DNA of 64,000 nucleotides from contig JAEUWY010000013.1 in assembly GCA_022059125.1 (NCBI GenBank), positions 744,001-808,000 on the forward strand, written 5' to 3'. Made by a program: the position numbers and the translations under genes. Positions 22,663-34,684 of the stretch are shown in pieces. The notes under the pieces are model-generated. The model was not told the DNA's origin, did not search any database, and was given only the letters and a program-made list of their open reading frames with translations. Numbering within the stretch: position 1 is the first letter of the stretch; each line of letters begins with the position of its first letter. This DNA comes from Corynespora cassiicola. Taxonomy: Eukaryota; Ascomycota; Dothideomycetes; Pleosporales; Corynesporascaceae.

Positions 22663-24180
22663 CTACTCGGGGTACATCACCGCCGGACCCCCGTCCAAGC
22701 CGTGGAGCTGGACCCGGTACAGGCAGGTGAAGTCGGCGCCCCAATTGGACGCGACCCTCACCAGGGCCTGCTGTACCGGCTCCGAGCTCCGGGCCTGGAC
22801 GTCGAAGGTCTGGCGGTGGGGGGCACCGCCCAGGATGTTGTAACTGAACCTGCCGAGGCAGGTCCACCCCTGCGAGGGGGCAGGATCGCATGGCTCGGCC
22901 GAGCTCGAGACCACGACGGGGGGCGAGTCCGTCTTGATCCAGAGCTCGAAGGCTCGCGGTGCTGTGCGAACATCCCGCCGAGGCATCATGGCCATCGGCG
23001 GGTGCTCGATTGTCACCGCCGTCGGGTAGACGGCGGCAGGCAGCGCGACCGCGAGTTGGGCCATGCCATTGACCCCGGTATCATCCCGGGCGGCGCACCA
23101 GCAGTCACCGGGCTCTTCCCAGCGCTGGAGCGCCGTCATCGCAGGACGGTGCTCAGCGGCAGCCTCAAAGAGGCGCAAGCCTCGGAACAACGTCCACTGC
23201 TGGGGCCGGTAGGACGGGGACGTCAACCAGGGGATAACATGGGCACCAAGGCTCGGAGAGAAGTAGTTAACCCGCCTGAAGTTGACGTCCAGTTCCGATG
23301 CTTGCAAGGCAGCATCCACTTGCCTTTTCACCTCTTCGGTGACGTGCTGATGGAGTTTGGTCTGTGCCTGACGAATGTCGGCAATCTCCTTGGTGACGAG
23401 CTTGTTGTGTTCGATTTGTCCTTGGCGAATGGCGGAAAGGTCCTTGACGACGCCGGCGTGGTTGACGGCGACGCTGATGCTGTCCTTGATGACAGGCGAC
23501 GACAATTGGAGCAGTAGAGGAGCGATGAAGAGCAGCATGATCAAAACCTTGAGCAAATCCTTCTTGGAGAAGTGCAAATCGGAAAAGATATCGGTGATGA
23601 ATGCCGACAGGCGCTGGAAGAAACCTGGAGTGGGATCGGCGGCAGCAACAGCCGGAACTCGGACAGGCACGGTGGATCGGAGAGGGACGGTGGGTCGGAC
23701 AGGCACGGTGGATCGAACAGGGGCGGTGGTCTCTTGATCATGGGTCATACCGGCTTCGTGGACCATGCCGAAGGACTTGGAAGTGTCAATCATTGATGAG
23801 GAATCATTGCCAGTAGCGGACTGGAGATGCGAAGATGGAGGCGCCATGCTGGAATTGTCGCGCTCCTGTCGTGTGGTGGTATACTGTCGCCTGGCGGTAC
23901 GAGTATATGCAGAGCCAACCTGACCGCCGAATGCATTGTTGAAACCGGTGCCGGTGTTGTCTGCAGAGGTGTCGATGAGCTCAGTGCCAGTAGCGCGTCC
24001 ACTGGCACCATAGGCACGGGAGGAACGAGCGCTGACAGCCGGAAGGCGACGTGAAGGAGTAGCCGAAAGCGGGACAGCCGAGGAAGCATCGCCAATATCA
24101 TCGCCAGTGACAGAGGCCAAGCGGTTGGAACGACGGCCAGTGATCACGGGGGTAGTGGTAGCTTTGGTCGAACGAGCCAT
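22663..24180 (-). CDS. SUN-domain nuclear envelope protein
   Basis: Single-exon, 505 aa. Inner nuclear membrane SUN proteins bridge to KASH partners and tether chromatin or the spindle pole body. A disordered S/T/R-rich N-terminus (MARSTKA start) includes a 6-residue repeat (RSTVPV, RPTVPL, RSTVPV). One transmembrane helix (LLKVLIMLLFIAPLLLQL, about residues 225-242) is followed by a short coiled coil and the C-terminal SUN fold: WEEPGDCWCAA, GMAQLAVALPAAVYPTAVTIEHPP, FELWIK, ASNWGADFTCLYRVQLHG. The domain is truncated to the core with no C-terminal extension. Sad1-type rather than Slp1-type is likely from the short luminal segment, but I cannot be certain. Confidence 0.88.
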   Translation of the reverse strand: MARSTKATTTPVITGRRSNRLASVTGDDIGDASSAVPLSATPSRRLPAVSARSSRAYGASGRATGTELIDTSADNTGTGFNNAFGGQVGSAYTRTARRQYTTTRQERDNSSMAPPSSHLQSATGNDSSSMIDTSKSFGMVHEAGMTHDQETTAPVRSTVPVRPTVPLRSTVPVRVPAVAAADPTPGFFQRLSAFITDIFSDLHFSKKDLLKVLIMLLFIAPLLLQLSSPVIKDSISVAVNHAGVVKDLSAIRQGQIEHNKLVTKEIADIRQAQTKLHQHVTEEVKRQVDAALQASELDVNFRRVNYFSPSLGAHVIPWLTSPSYRPQQWTLFRGLRLFEAAAEHRPAMTALQRWEEPGDCWCAARDDTGVNGMAQLAVALPAAVYPTAVTIEHPPMAMMPRRDVRTAPRAFELWIKTDSPPVVVSSSAEPCDPAPSQGWTCLGRFSYNILGGAPHRQTFDVQARSSEPVQQALVRVASNWGADFTCLYRVQLHGLDGGPAVMYPE

Positions 24181-24231
24181 TGTTGATTGTTGATTGAAGA
24201 AGAACGAAGTGGTTGAAGAAGGTAGGTGCTT

Positions 24232-24540
24232 GATGCTTGAAGCGAGGTTGCAGGTGGTGCTCGGAGCAAAAGTGTAGCTGGTGTATGCAGATGATGCTCG
24301 AAGCAAGGTTGAAGGTGGGTGCAGGTGATGCTCGGAGCAAGGTCCTGGAGAAATGTAGGTGATGCTCGAAGCAAGTTCCTGGGTCGACGTAGGTGATGCT
24401 TAAAGCAAGGTTGAAGGTGGACGCAGGTGGTGCCTAAAGTAAGGTCCTAGGTGGATGCAGATGACGCTCGAAGCAAGTGTAGAGTAGGTAGAGCAGGTGA
24501 TGCTTGAAGCAAGTGTAGCTGGTGTAGCTGGTGTAGCTAG
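24232..24540. repeat. degenerate 34-bp minisatellite upstream of the SUN gene
   Basis: About nine head-to-tail copies built on the core GATGCTCGAAGCAAG, most exactly 34 bp apart (for example starting at 24293, 24327, 24361, 24395), then a terminal triplication of a 9-bp unit (TGTAGCTGG). The unit is not a multiple of three and lies just 5' of the SUN start codon, so it is promoter or 5' UTR sequence. Confidence 0.85.
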
Positions 24541-26755
24541 TGGGTGCAGTGTATGCAAAGATGTGTGGTAGCAAGTCGCAGCTGAGTTGGTCAGACTTGT
24601 AAGCGGAGGTGGGTGGGAGAGGAAGGAGAAGAGAGGAAGAAGGCGAGGGAGGAGCCCATTTATACCCCTGGGCGACCGTGGTATTTTGAGGTGGAGAGTG
24701 AATGCCTCGCAGTTGCAGTAGGAGAGGCAGACAACAGCAAAAAAAGTGGGGCCACTCCGCACCTACAGCAGACCGTGCTATTGTAATGAAATGGCACAAT
24801 AACAAGATAATGGGCGTATAGAGGGGGCTGGCATGTAGTGGAGAGAATAGATGGAATCGAAACCTACCAGCTGCAATTTGGCCCACACTACCACTGGAGT
24901 TCCCCTAATTGATGATAGTATCCAGCTCTTCAGCTTGACAAGTCCTTTGTCAGTTGTTCTCAGTCAGTGGGTGGATTCGCCTGTTCAATTGCGACAACGC
25001 ACAAGACGTCAATCCGCTGAATAGCCAAGGTGGCTTTGATCGCCGTCTTCTCAGAGGGACTATCGGCTCAAGCTGATGGAAGTTGAGGCGGGCGTCAGTT
25101 AGTGTCGTCTCTATGCGGCGAGACGGGTAAACACGTGGTTTCGACGCGTCGCAGTCGCGAGAGGCCGTCACGACGAGGGTCCGGGTAATGTAGGGGAATT
25201 TCTATGCGCAGTGATGCAGCCAACACCCATCTTCCTGATGCAGGGTGCAGCGACAGCCAAGGCGAAGACACAGATGAGCAGGCAAGCGGCGAAGTGTTGT
25301 TGAAGTTTTCGAAAGAGCACCAGATGCGCGTCTGGATTGCAAGCCCCCGCCAGCCATCCGTCTCAAAGTAGGCATGTTAGCGAGGGCGGCCCGCACAGGC
25401 AGAATCAGGCTCGACGGGTCGCCGAGCGTGAGGCTCTGCGGCGCCGGCGCCGGCGCAGGCGGCATCAACAGGCTAGGACAAGGGCAATGGCCTTTTCGAA
25501 TCGGGAGAGACGGTCATAGAGCCGACAGAGCATTAGGTGGCTGTTACCAGAAAACACTAGACATCCAAGCCGGGGGAGGATTGTAGGGCGGGCCGTCGCT
25601 CCTCTCAAGGCCAGACCCTGGGAAGCTTAATTTGACGCAGCCATTGAATGTGCTGAAGCCATTTGGCTCCACCTGCAGCCCCGGCAGGGTGCTTGAACGA
25701 GCATGTGTGTGGTAAGTGTGTGTGTCCGGGATGGTGCAAGCGGAGCCGAGGCCAGCTCCTCCCCACACGCAGACAGAACTCCGGAGCCAAGCAGGTACCT
25801 AGGCATCGTTCCGTGCCCTGAACTCCTGCAGGACGGCGAGGCATGGTGGAGACATGGCATTGCCATGTGTTGGTAGGACCTGAACCTTCCTAGCCCATGA
25901 GGGGGGGACGCCTGGAATTGTGCACCCGTTAAGCCAGACCCTGGGGGGAGGAAGGAAGACTGCCGCAGACACTGTGGTGTTCAAACATGGGCAGCACTGG
26001 CAAGACTCCATGGTCGACCGACAGAGAAAGGATTGACAGCTAGAGTGCTTTCATTGCCAGAAGACACAGACACGTAGTTGAGAGAGAGAGTGTGTGGTGC
26101 AAGAGAGACGGCGGGGTACACGGAGCCATGCATTAGCCATGTACTGGGCCGTGCCAGCAGGCTGCCGCCGCATTGCAGAGGCGGTAAGAGTGCGGCTCCC
26201 CCAGCGAATAAGCAACTCGTCGACCAGCGGTAGGCCAATGGCGGACCAAACGCCAGCCAAGTGGTGGGAGATGTGGATGGGCGGCACAGGAGATTAGGGC
26301 AAACAAGCAGCGGCGGCCATGTACATGCGCCTAGGTAGTGTACCGCACCATGCAGCCAGGCTGCACGTCACATGTGGGAATCCACGGTAGTCTGATTGGC
26401 AGCCTTGCGGTGCCGACAATGGAGCAACATCTGAGGCAGCGCATTTTAAAAGCCGCGTAAGACATGGCGAACAAGCGGCTAGGGCTGATGATCGTGTTTC
26501 CAAAGGGGACGCGGGGACATGGATGGCAGCGCCTGATGGGCAGCTCGGCGCTATTCTGCAAGAGGCGGTCGGTCCGCTACCCGCTCCTGCAATTCAAAGT
26601 GGCGGCCCGTTGCGACACCACCGACGAGCTTTAATATCTGCCTCCCGACCTGCCTGCAACACAATTCCCGCTCCTCAACCTCCTGTCGCTCTTCTGAACA
26701 CCATCGCTACGGCTACCTAGATCACTCCTACTCCGCTGCATTCTCTCATTTCAAC
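24541..26755. other. divergent intergenic region SUN gene / gal10
   Basis: 2.2 kb without a credible gene. Upstream DNA of the epimerase gene lies at the right end, with a C/T-rich leader at about 26640-26755. Short GTGT and GAGA runs near 25700 and 26080. Confidence 0.5.
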
Positions 26756-27987
<1,232 letters not shown>

Positions 27988-28722
27988 ATGCCAGGCTGGG
28001 AGGGGGAGACTGAGGTGTATGTGCGGCGCAAAAGTTTAGAGATTTTTATAGACTTGGAGATTTTCTACCAAAGGATTTGGATGGGGGATGCAGGCTTGCT
28101 TGCTCAGTGGCTGGCACAGAAGAGAGAGGGGTGAAGAGTGGGAAGTGACATGTTCTCCTTTTTTTTATTTACACAAATACCATGTAGCATTGATGAGTTG
28201 ATTGGCATAAATGAGCATCTTCCCTTTTTTTTTCTGGGATATACAATGCTGGTCGCACCCCACACTCTATGAACGTTGATGCTGTGTTCCATTGGAACTG
28301 TTGTTGCATGCATGTCACGCCACTATAGATAGATTGACCTATCAATCCTTTTTCGAATCAGGAGACTTGGTCATAAGAGGCGACGGAGCATTATCCGGCT
28401 GTTGGAAAGAAAGACATAAGACATCTGAGCCGGGGGGTGGGAGGAGAACTGTGGCATCGGATAGATGAATGGACAGACAGCCGTAGCTGCTCTTTGTTTG
28501 AACTTTCTAAAGTTGATACACACGTACACACATGTGGACTCCCGCTTCTCGACTCTGACCTCGCAGCGCTTTATCCAAGGCTCATATGAGCCATGCGCTC
28601 TACTACCTAATCTTCCAATTCGGCCCCTCGGGCGCTCCCAGAGATGATGCGGTCTAGCATATCCTTCTGTCTATGCGCCCCGTAACGTGTAGACCCACCA
28701 TTGCAACCCACCGCAATACTTC
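27988..28722. other. convergent 3' region gal10 / arc1
   Basis: 735 bp with two T-rich runs (about 28157-28170 and 28223-28233). No gene recognised. Confidence 0.6.
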
Positions 28723-30135
28723 TTACCGCACAACCGCATTCTTGAGCGTAGAGACGGAGCAAAGCCCCGCAGCAGTCTTCAGCTTCGCAACGCCCGTCTT
28801 CTTACTCTCGCCCTCGCCAGAAAGCTGGGGAACAGCCTCAACATCGAACCCGACCTCGAGCGCATCCGTCGTGGTGAAGCCGGGCTGGATGCTCTCCCAA
28901 ATCTTCTTCTTGGGGTTGAGCACGCCCTCTGGCTCGCCCTCCCAGCCCTCGAAGAAGACCCTGTCGCCGGCCTTTGAGTCGGCGGGGGGGTTGACGAGCT
29001 CGACGGGGCCCTTGTGGCTGTCCTCTCCCTCTGCGACGCGCGGCGAGGCGGCCAGGACCATGGCGCACGACTTGATGCCGCGCATCGTGACGGGCTTGAG
29101 GTTGCAGACGGCGACAATCTTGCGGTTCTGCATCTCGGCGAGGGGAATCAGGCCGTTGAGGCCGGAGCACACGGTGCGCACGACCTGGCCCTCGTACTCG
29201 GACGTGTTGTCGGTTCCTGGGGCGTCGCCGCAGGCAATGGTGCTGACGTACAGCGAGTCGGCGTTGGGATGAGTCTCGGCCTTGAGGATGTGGCCGACGC
29301 GGAGATCGATGAGGGCAGGCGACAGTGGCTTCTCAACCGGTGCTCTATACGAGTGTCAGTAGAGTGGAATTCGCACGAGCACAGCTGCTTACGGCTTCTG
29401 GGGCTTAGGCTGCTTCTCCTTCTTCTCCTTCTTCTTGGTGGGAGCGCCCTCGGGAGGACCTCCAGCCTTTCCAGTGAGGGCCGAGGCGACGGCCTCGCCA
29501 GCAGCCTGGACCTTGTCCTTTGCCTTCTCCTTCTTGCTCTTCTTGCCCTCGGCGGGAGCCTGCTCGCCGGTCAGGGTGGTGGGAGTGGCGCCAGATTCGG
29601 CGGCAGCTTTGGCGGCAGCAGCCTCCTTTTCCTTCTTCTTGCGCTCCTTCTCGGCCTTTGCGTCGATGGGCTTGATCTTGAAGATGACGCTATCCAGGTC
29701 AACACTGACCTTGTCATCCAGCTTCAGGTTGAAGACGGGCGAGTTCTGGATAAAGTCGACATGTCGAACAATGTGGTGGTATCCCTGCTCACCGGTCCTC
29801 TCCTCGGCGGACCATTTGGACACGACGGGAGCAATCTTGTGGTAGAGGGCAATGTCGGCCACGGATGGTTTGGCGCCGAGGAGGGTGGTGCGACTGGAGA
29901 GGTGCGTGTTCAGGCTCGAGAGGCGCTCAGCAGACTTTGCAGCGTCCTCGGCGGGCGAGGCAACGTGGGACGAGGTGATGAGCCATTGGCTGATCTCGGC
30001 CTTTTCAGCGTCGGTGTAGGTGGTGGAGGGAAACAGGGCCTGCGAGGCCTTGACGGCGTCGGTCTCGGAGGAGGCGTTGTTGGGGGCGTGGGCCTTGAGG
30101 AAGGCCAGCAGGCTCTCGTCGAGGGTGGAGGCCAT
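28723..30135 (-). CDS. arc1: Arc1-like tRNA-binding cofactor of aminoacyl-tRNA synthetases
   Basis: Cytosolic scaffold that binds tRNA and delivers it to MetRS and GluRS. Exons 30135-29393 and 29344-28723 (454 aa). Order: GST-like N-terminal domain (ASTLDESLLAFLKAH to VVSKWSAEE), lysine/alanine-rich tRNA-binding linker (about residues 175-245), and C-terminal EMAPII/TRBD OB-fold (LIDLRVGHILKAETHPNADSLY .. NLKPVTMRGIKSCAMVLAAS). Intron 48 bp, GTAAGC..TATAG. I chose MASTLDE as the start because it begins the conserved fold. The frame stays open 78 codons further upstream to 30369. Confidence 0.92.
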
Positions 30136-30856
30136 GGCGGGCAGTCTCGAGTTGAAAAAGTCGATCAGCAGCGGCTGGAGCGGGGTGAAGAAGGGGAACG
30201 GGGAGCTGGCGGGCAGCGATGCAGTGGTTCGATAGGGGCCTCGTGTGCTGCGAGCGAGCTGGAGCAGGCGGGCGGGCCGTGGGCGAGAAAATTGGAGGGG
30301 GATACTGCGCACGAGGGGCGAGACGAAGGCGGGACGTGTATGCATGGCCAGCAACGACTCATCGGTCAAAATTCACTGAGGGGCACCGCCAGGGAGGGGC
30401 GCGCCACACCTGCTGCGTCGACAGGGACGGCGAGCACAGGCCACCGCCAGCATCCTGCGCGCCTTGTATCTATCTAGCTGGGTACCTAGCAGCTGTCTAT
30501 ACCCAAGTGTCCATTTGCCTGCGCTGTCCGGGCGTGAGAGGACCGGAAGTTTTCTCTGCCGGGCCCAATTGCCTCGCTCTGGCTACACTGTACGCCCGCC
30601 TGAAGCACCCGCCGTGCATCCACCGTGCATACTGGACGAGTGCCGACAGCTCACCGGCTGTGATTGGAAATGGCTGTGAGCTTGCAAGCATATTTCGTGC
30701 TAGCATCTCGTTTCATGCCCTGCCCGCCATGCCGAGCACGATGACGAGGGGGTTTGCTGCCTGCGCGTCCTGATCCGCGCCCCGCGTTTAAGAGCTCGCC
30801 TCGCCCGCTGCACACCGCGCCCGCTTCCCAACACCACACCCCGCCTCACAGCGACC
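30136..30856. promoter_or_regulatory. divergent promoter arc1 (-) / UCH gene (+)
   Basis: 721 bp. Its left third (to 30369) is an open frame continuous with arc1 that may encode an N-terminal extension. The rest has no ORF and ends in a C-rich leader before the UCH start. Confidence 0.45.
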
Positions 30857-31718
30857 ATGGCCACCGACGACTCCCCCGATGTCCCCCCGAACCGCAAGAG
30901 GTTCATTCCTCTTGGTAATGCTCCAGCTCCTTGCTTCGGTCTGACCCAGCTGACAAGCCCTGCCAGAGAACAACCCCGAGGTCATGTCCGCGCTGGTGCA
31001 CAACCTGGGACTCTCCAAGAAGCTGGCTTTCCACGATGTTTTCAGCATTGACGAGCCGGAGCTCCTCGCCTTTGTCCCCCGCCCCGCCTATGCCCTGCTC
31101 CTCATCTTCCCCGTCAGCGACACGTACGAAAAGTTCCGCATTCAGGAGGACAAAGACAAGCCCGAGTATCAGGGCCATGGCCCAGACGAGGAGGTCGTCT
31201 GGTACAAGCAGACCATCGGCAATGCTTGCGGTCTGATCGGACTGTTGCATGGTGTCTCGAATGGCTCCGCACGCTCGCACATTGGTTAGTTGTCCGACCC
31301 CTCGCTTTGCTCACAGTCACTCATTGGGACATTAGATCCCAGCTCCAGCTTGGCCAAGCTGCTGAATGATGCAATCCCCCTCAAGCCCATTGAAAGGGCA
31401 GATCTACTCTACGAGTCTGAAGCTCTCGAGAGCGCCCACCAGACTGCTGCTTCTGGGGGCGACACTGCTGCTCCATCTGCTGACGACAAGGTCGACCTGC
31501 ATTACGTATGCTTTGTAAAGTCCGAAAAGAACCATCTTTGGGAAATGGATGGTCGGCGGAAGGGACCCATTGATCGTGGCGAGCTGTCTGCTGACGAGGA
31601 TGTCCTCAGTGACAAGGCCCTGGATCTTGGTGTCCGAAGCTTCCTGAAGCGCGAAGCAGAGGCTGGCGGAGGCGATCTTCGATTCAGTTTGATCGTGCTG
31701 GCTGAATCACTAGACTGA
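30857..31718 (+). CDS. yuh1: ubiquitin C-terminal hydrolase, UCH-L1/L3 (Yuh1) family
   Basis: Cysteine protease (peptidase C12) that frees ubiquitin from small adducts and precursors. Exons 30857-30914, 30967-31284, 31336-31718 (252 aa, usual size). The oxyanion Gln and nucleophile Cys are in QTIGNACGLIGLLHG, the catalytic His in DLHYVCFV and the Asp in LWEMDGRRKGPIDRG. The crossover loop before the His is A/S/D-rich. All catalytic residues are present, so it should be active. It lacks the extension of UCH37 and of BAP1. Confidence 0.95.
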
Positions 31719-32413
31719 GCACAATGAAGCGCGCAAGAAAGGGACATGGCGTCTATCTCGGCAGCCTGCTGGAAATATCGTCCAAGAGAATGGGGAAGCC
31801 CAGCTCAAACGTCTGAGTTGCGCTGTTGCATGTGCCACTCCGCGGCAACGGCGGCAATTGTGTCTCAACGGCGTACGCGAGCGGAGCGATTAGAAGGCCT
31901 TGGATATCGGAAGTGGAATCGGCTAGCTTCCACACTCCTGCGTGGGCAATATGCACCAATGAAAAAGCCGGGAATATTAACAGTGATGACCTTACCGTGC
32001 GGAAATATGTGCGCAGACTTCATAGACTGGGGCTGGATGCCTAACGAGTACTTCAAATGCGACCCGTTGCCCCGCGGGCCAGCTGCCTATGCCGGTCTCA
32101 CCCAGGAACGCTACCGTGTGGTTGGGCATCGCCAATGTGCACAGCAATCCCTTTGTGTCTAATCTGTTTTCGGCGCATCCGACTACAATAATCATTCTAC
32201 GTTCAAAATGGCTGCCAATCTGGCCTAAGCAACACAGTCATTTTCATCCAAGACACCATATGGTCCACAGTCAATCGGCTGATGTAGAAACAACCTTGGG
32301 GTACAGGAACGTACACGGAAGCCCGATGCTTCCATATAATGCCCTCGACATCTTCCATCTTTCTAGCAGTAGGACTGGGGCGGTTTGCAAAATAAGTTTC
32401 GAGAAAAGCCGGC
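31719..32413. other. intergenic UCH gene / receptor gene
   Basis: 695 bp, same-strand neighbours: presumed 3' UTR of the UCH gene and promoter of the receptor gene. No ORF supported. Confidence 0.6.
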
Positions 32414-34340
32414 ATGTCAAGAGTTGAAACAAGGATTATGTTGGATATCCGATCCTGCCGTTCAATTTCGCCTCGTCATTCTCTCGCCATATTTGCCCTG
32501 TCACTTCTCTTCCTGCCAATCAATGCCCTACCCGGACCTGCTTCTTCTTCCATTTCTTACCATCACGGACCTTCATGGACAAAGCTATTCAGCAAAGAAC
32601 GAACCTTCCACCTCAGGGTGATGGCAGTTACGTGCGCGTCGGTTAGTATGGCAGCGTCGTTTGTTGCTTTCTATTGGTTTTGTCGCATGAAGAAGCGCTT
32701 TCGACATCGGTAGGTCCGTTCGTGAGAGTTTAGTGCAAGGGTTGACCACAATATACAGACTAATCATGCTTCTAATCTATGGAGATCTTATGAAAGCGAC
32801 ATGGCTCTTTCTCTTTGCCGCAGTCTCCATTGCTAGGGGCACTGTTTACACTGAATCGGCGTTTTGTCAAGCAAGTGGTTTCTTGGTGCAGTATGGGACT
32901 GAGACATCTGGCCAGTGCATTCCAGTGTTTTACAGAGCCGTCTTCTAATACTGAGATCTAGACTATGCCGTCCTTGTCATGGCAGTCCACAGTACAATGC
33001 AAGTCTTTCGGCCGTCCACACAAGTTCGTTCGGGTGGGCTGTATCCCCACCGACGTCTCGTGTACCTTGGAGGGGTCGCCATCCCGGGCATGATGGCTGG
33101 TCTTGCTTTTGTCAATCCCCACTGGGGTTACATGTCTCAGGGAGCATTCTGCACACTACCGCACAGACCCTTTTGGTACCGCCTTGCCCTAGCCTGGATT
33201 CCTCGCTACTTGATTTCCGTCATCATTCTCGGGCTGGCTATTGCCATCTACGCGCACGTCGGCTTCGAATTCCGCTCATTTGCAAACATGAGCCGAGATA
33301 CCAAACCCTCTGTATCCACAACGACACCTATCCTCTCAACTGAGAACATGGAATCCGCTATCGGAACAGATCTACAACGAAGCCATGTAACTCTCACAAA
33401 CTCTCCCCGCCGAGCCTCCTCCATCGTCCACGACCTTGTCACCTCCCGCCGCCCCTCCACCACGGTCACCACCCCAGCCCTCGACCTAAGCATTTCCACT
33501 CCAATTCTCATCATTCCACCAGAACGCTCTCACTCCCTCCCCACAAGCCCCCTGAACCTCCACATCCCCGATTCCCGCCCCCACATCCCACCCCCCGAAA
33601 CCTCTAACACCACGCTCCCTTCTCCCACAACCCTCCGCGCCAGCCCGCCCCCATTACACACCCACCACCTCACCACCCGCCACGCCCACATCCACCGCCA
33701 GCTCCGCCTCATGTTCATCTACCCTCTCGTCTACATCCTAATGTGGATATTCCCCTTCGTCGCACACTGCATGATGTACCAGGACCGCTACGCCGCGCAT
33801 CCCGTCTACTGGCTCATGCTGCTCAACTTTATGTGCGTCACGCTCATGGGGACCGTAGACTGCCTAGTCTTTTCTCTGCGCGAACGGCCGTGGCGGTTCA
33901 TACGAGGCGCGGACGGCACGTTTTGGGGGAGCTTTGTTTGGTGGAGGGGGGCTGAGGTGGTTGAGGGGGTAGGGTGGAGGGAGAGGGATGAAGAGGTGGA
34001 GAGGAGATGGAGGGGCAGCTTTCAGTCTGTCAAGAGAGTGAGGAGGCGTTTGAGATCGAGTGCGGGGTCTGAAGCGCAGAGGGTAGCAGCGGAGATGGCG
34101 AGGGGGAGATTGGAGGGGGAGATGGAGGAGAGAAGGAGGGAGGTTAGGAGGAGGAAGGGGGGGAGTGGGTTGGAGGTTATTGAGAGTCCGGGAGAGGAGG
34201 TGGGAGGGTTTAGGGTTGGGGGAGGGAAAGGGGAAAAGGATGAGGGGCTTGAGAGTGAGGAGGTGGAGATTAGAGATATGGAGACTGAGGGAGGTGAAGA
34301 GAAGGGTAGTTTTAGTGGTAATGCGAAGCTAGAAGTATAG
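32414..34340 (+). CDS. Git3/Gpr1-like seven-helix G-protein coupled receptor
   Basis: Plasma-membrane receptor of the fungal glucose/cAMP-sensing class. Exons 32414-32709, 32759-32910, 32962-34340 (600 aa from the ATG at 32438, which gives a better signal-peptide-like start; 608 aa from 32414). Helices: VTCASVSMAASFVAFYWF; IMLLIYGDLMKATWLFLFAA; a segment around SDYAVLVMAVHSTMQVFRPS; VAIPGMMAGLAFV; YLISVIILGLAIAIYAHVGF; a long S/T/P-rich third intracellular loop; MFIYPLVYILMWIFPFVAHC; WLMLLNFMCVTLMGTVDCLVF. The cytosolic tail is E/R-rich. Intron 2 can only be spliced in frame with a GC donor (G|GCCAGT..TAG), which is unusual. Ligand unknown. Confidence 0.85.
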
Positions 34341-34684
34341 GGACGGGATCGAGTGGCTGCGAGAGGGGGTAATAATTCGTTGTCACACAGCAAACAGCTT
34401 TAGTTCGTTCCAGGGCTATAAGTAATATCAAATCATTCCTCATGTGGTTGATATGCCGCTTTTCTCATTGCTGGAGTACTCTAAGCTATTGCTTTAAACT
34501 CTATACCCGGATTTAGAATAACACATCGTCTTGTTTTATATGCACTTTTATGGACTCATTATAAGACGATTGGCCTGCCATATGAGACCAATAATCATGA
34601 TTGCGAATGATCTTCCTCGGTCCTCCTCATCAGGTATTGGTCTATAGCCTCTCTACCCTTCTATACATCTATCCAATCACATCC
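34341..34684. other. convergent 3' region receptor / dcpS
   Basis: 344 bp, A+T-rich. No gene recognised. Confidence 0.6.

Noticed and set aside
22567..23517. 316-codon plus-strand frame
   Set aside because: Antisense to the SUN domain, which is the conserved reading.
29014..30477. 487-codon plus-strand frame
   Set aside because: Lies antisense to the conserved arc1 exons; L/G-rich shadow of their codon bias.
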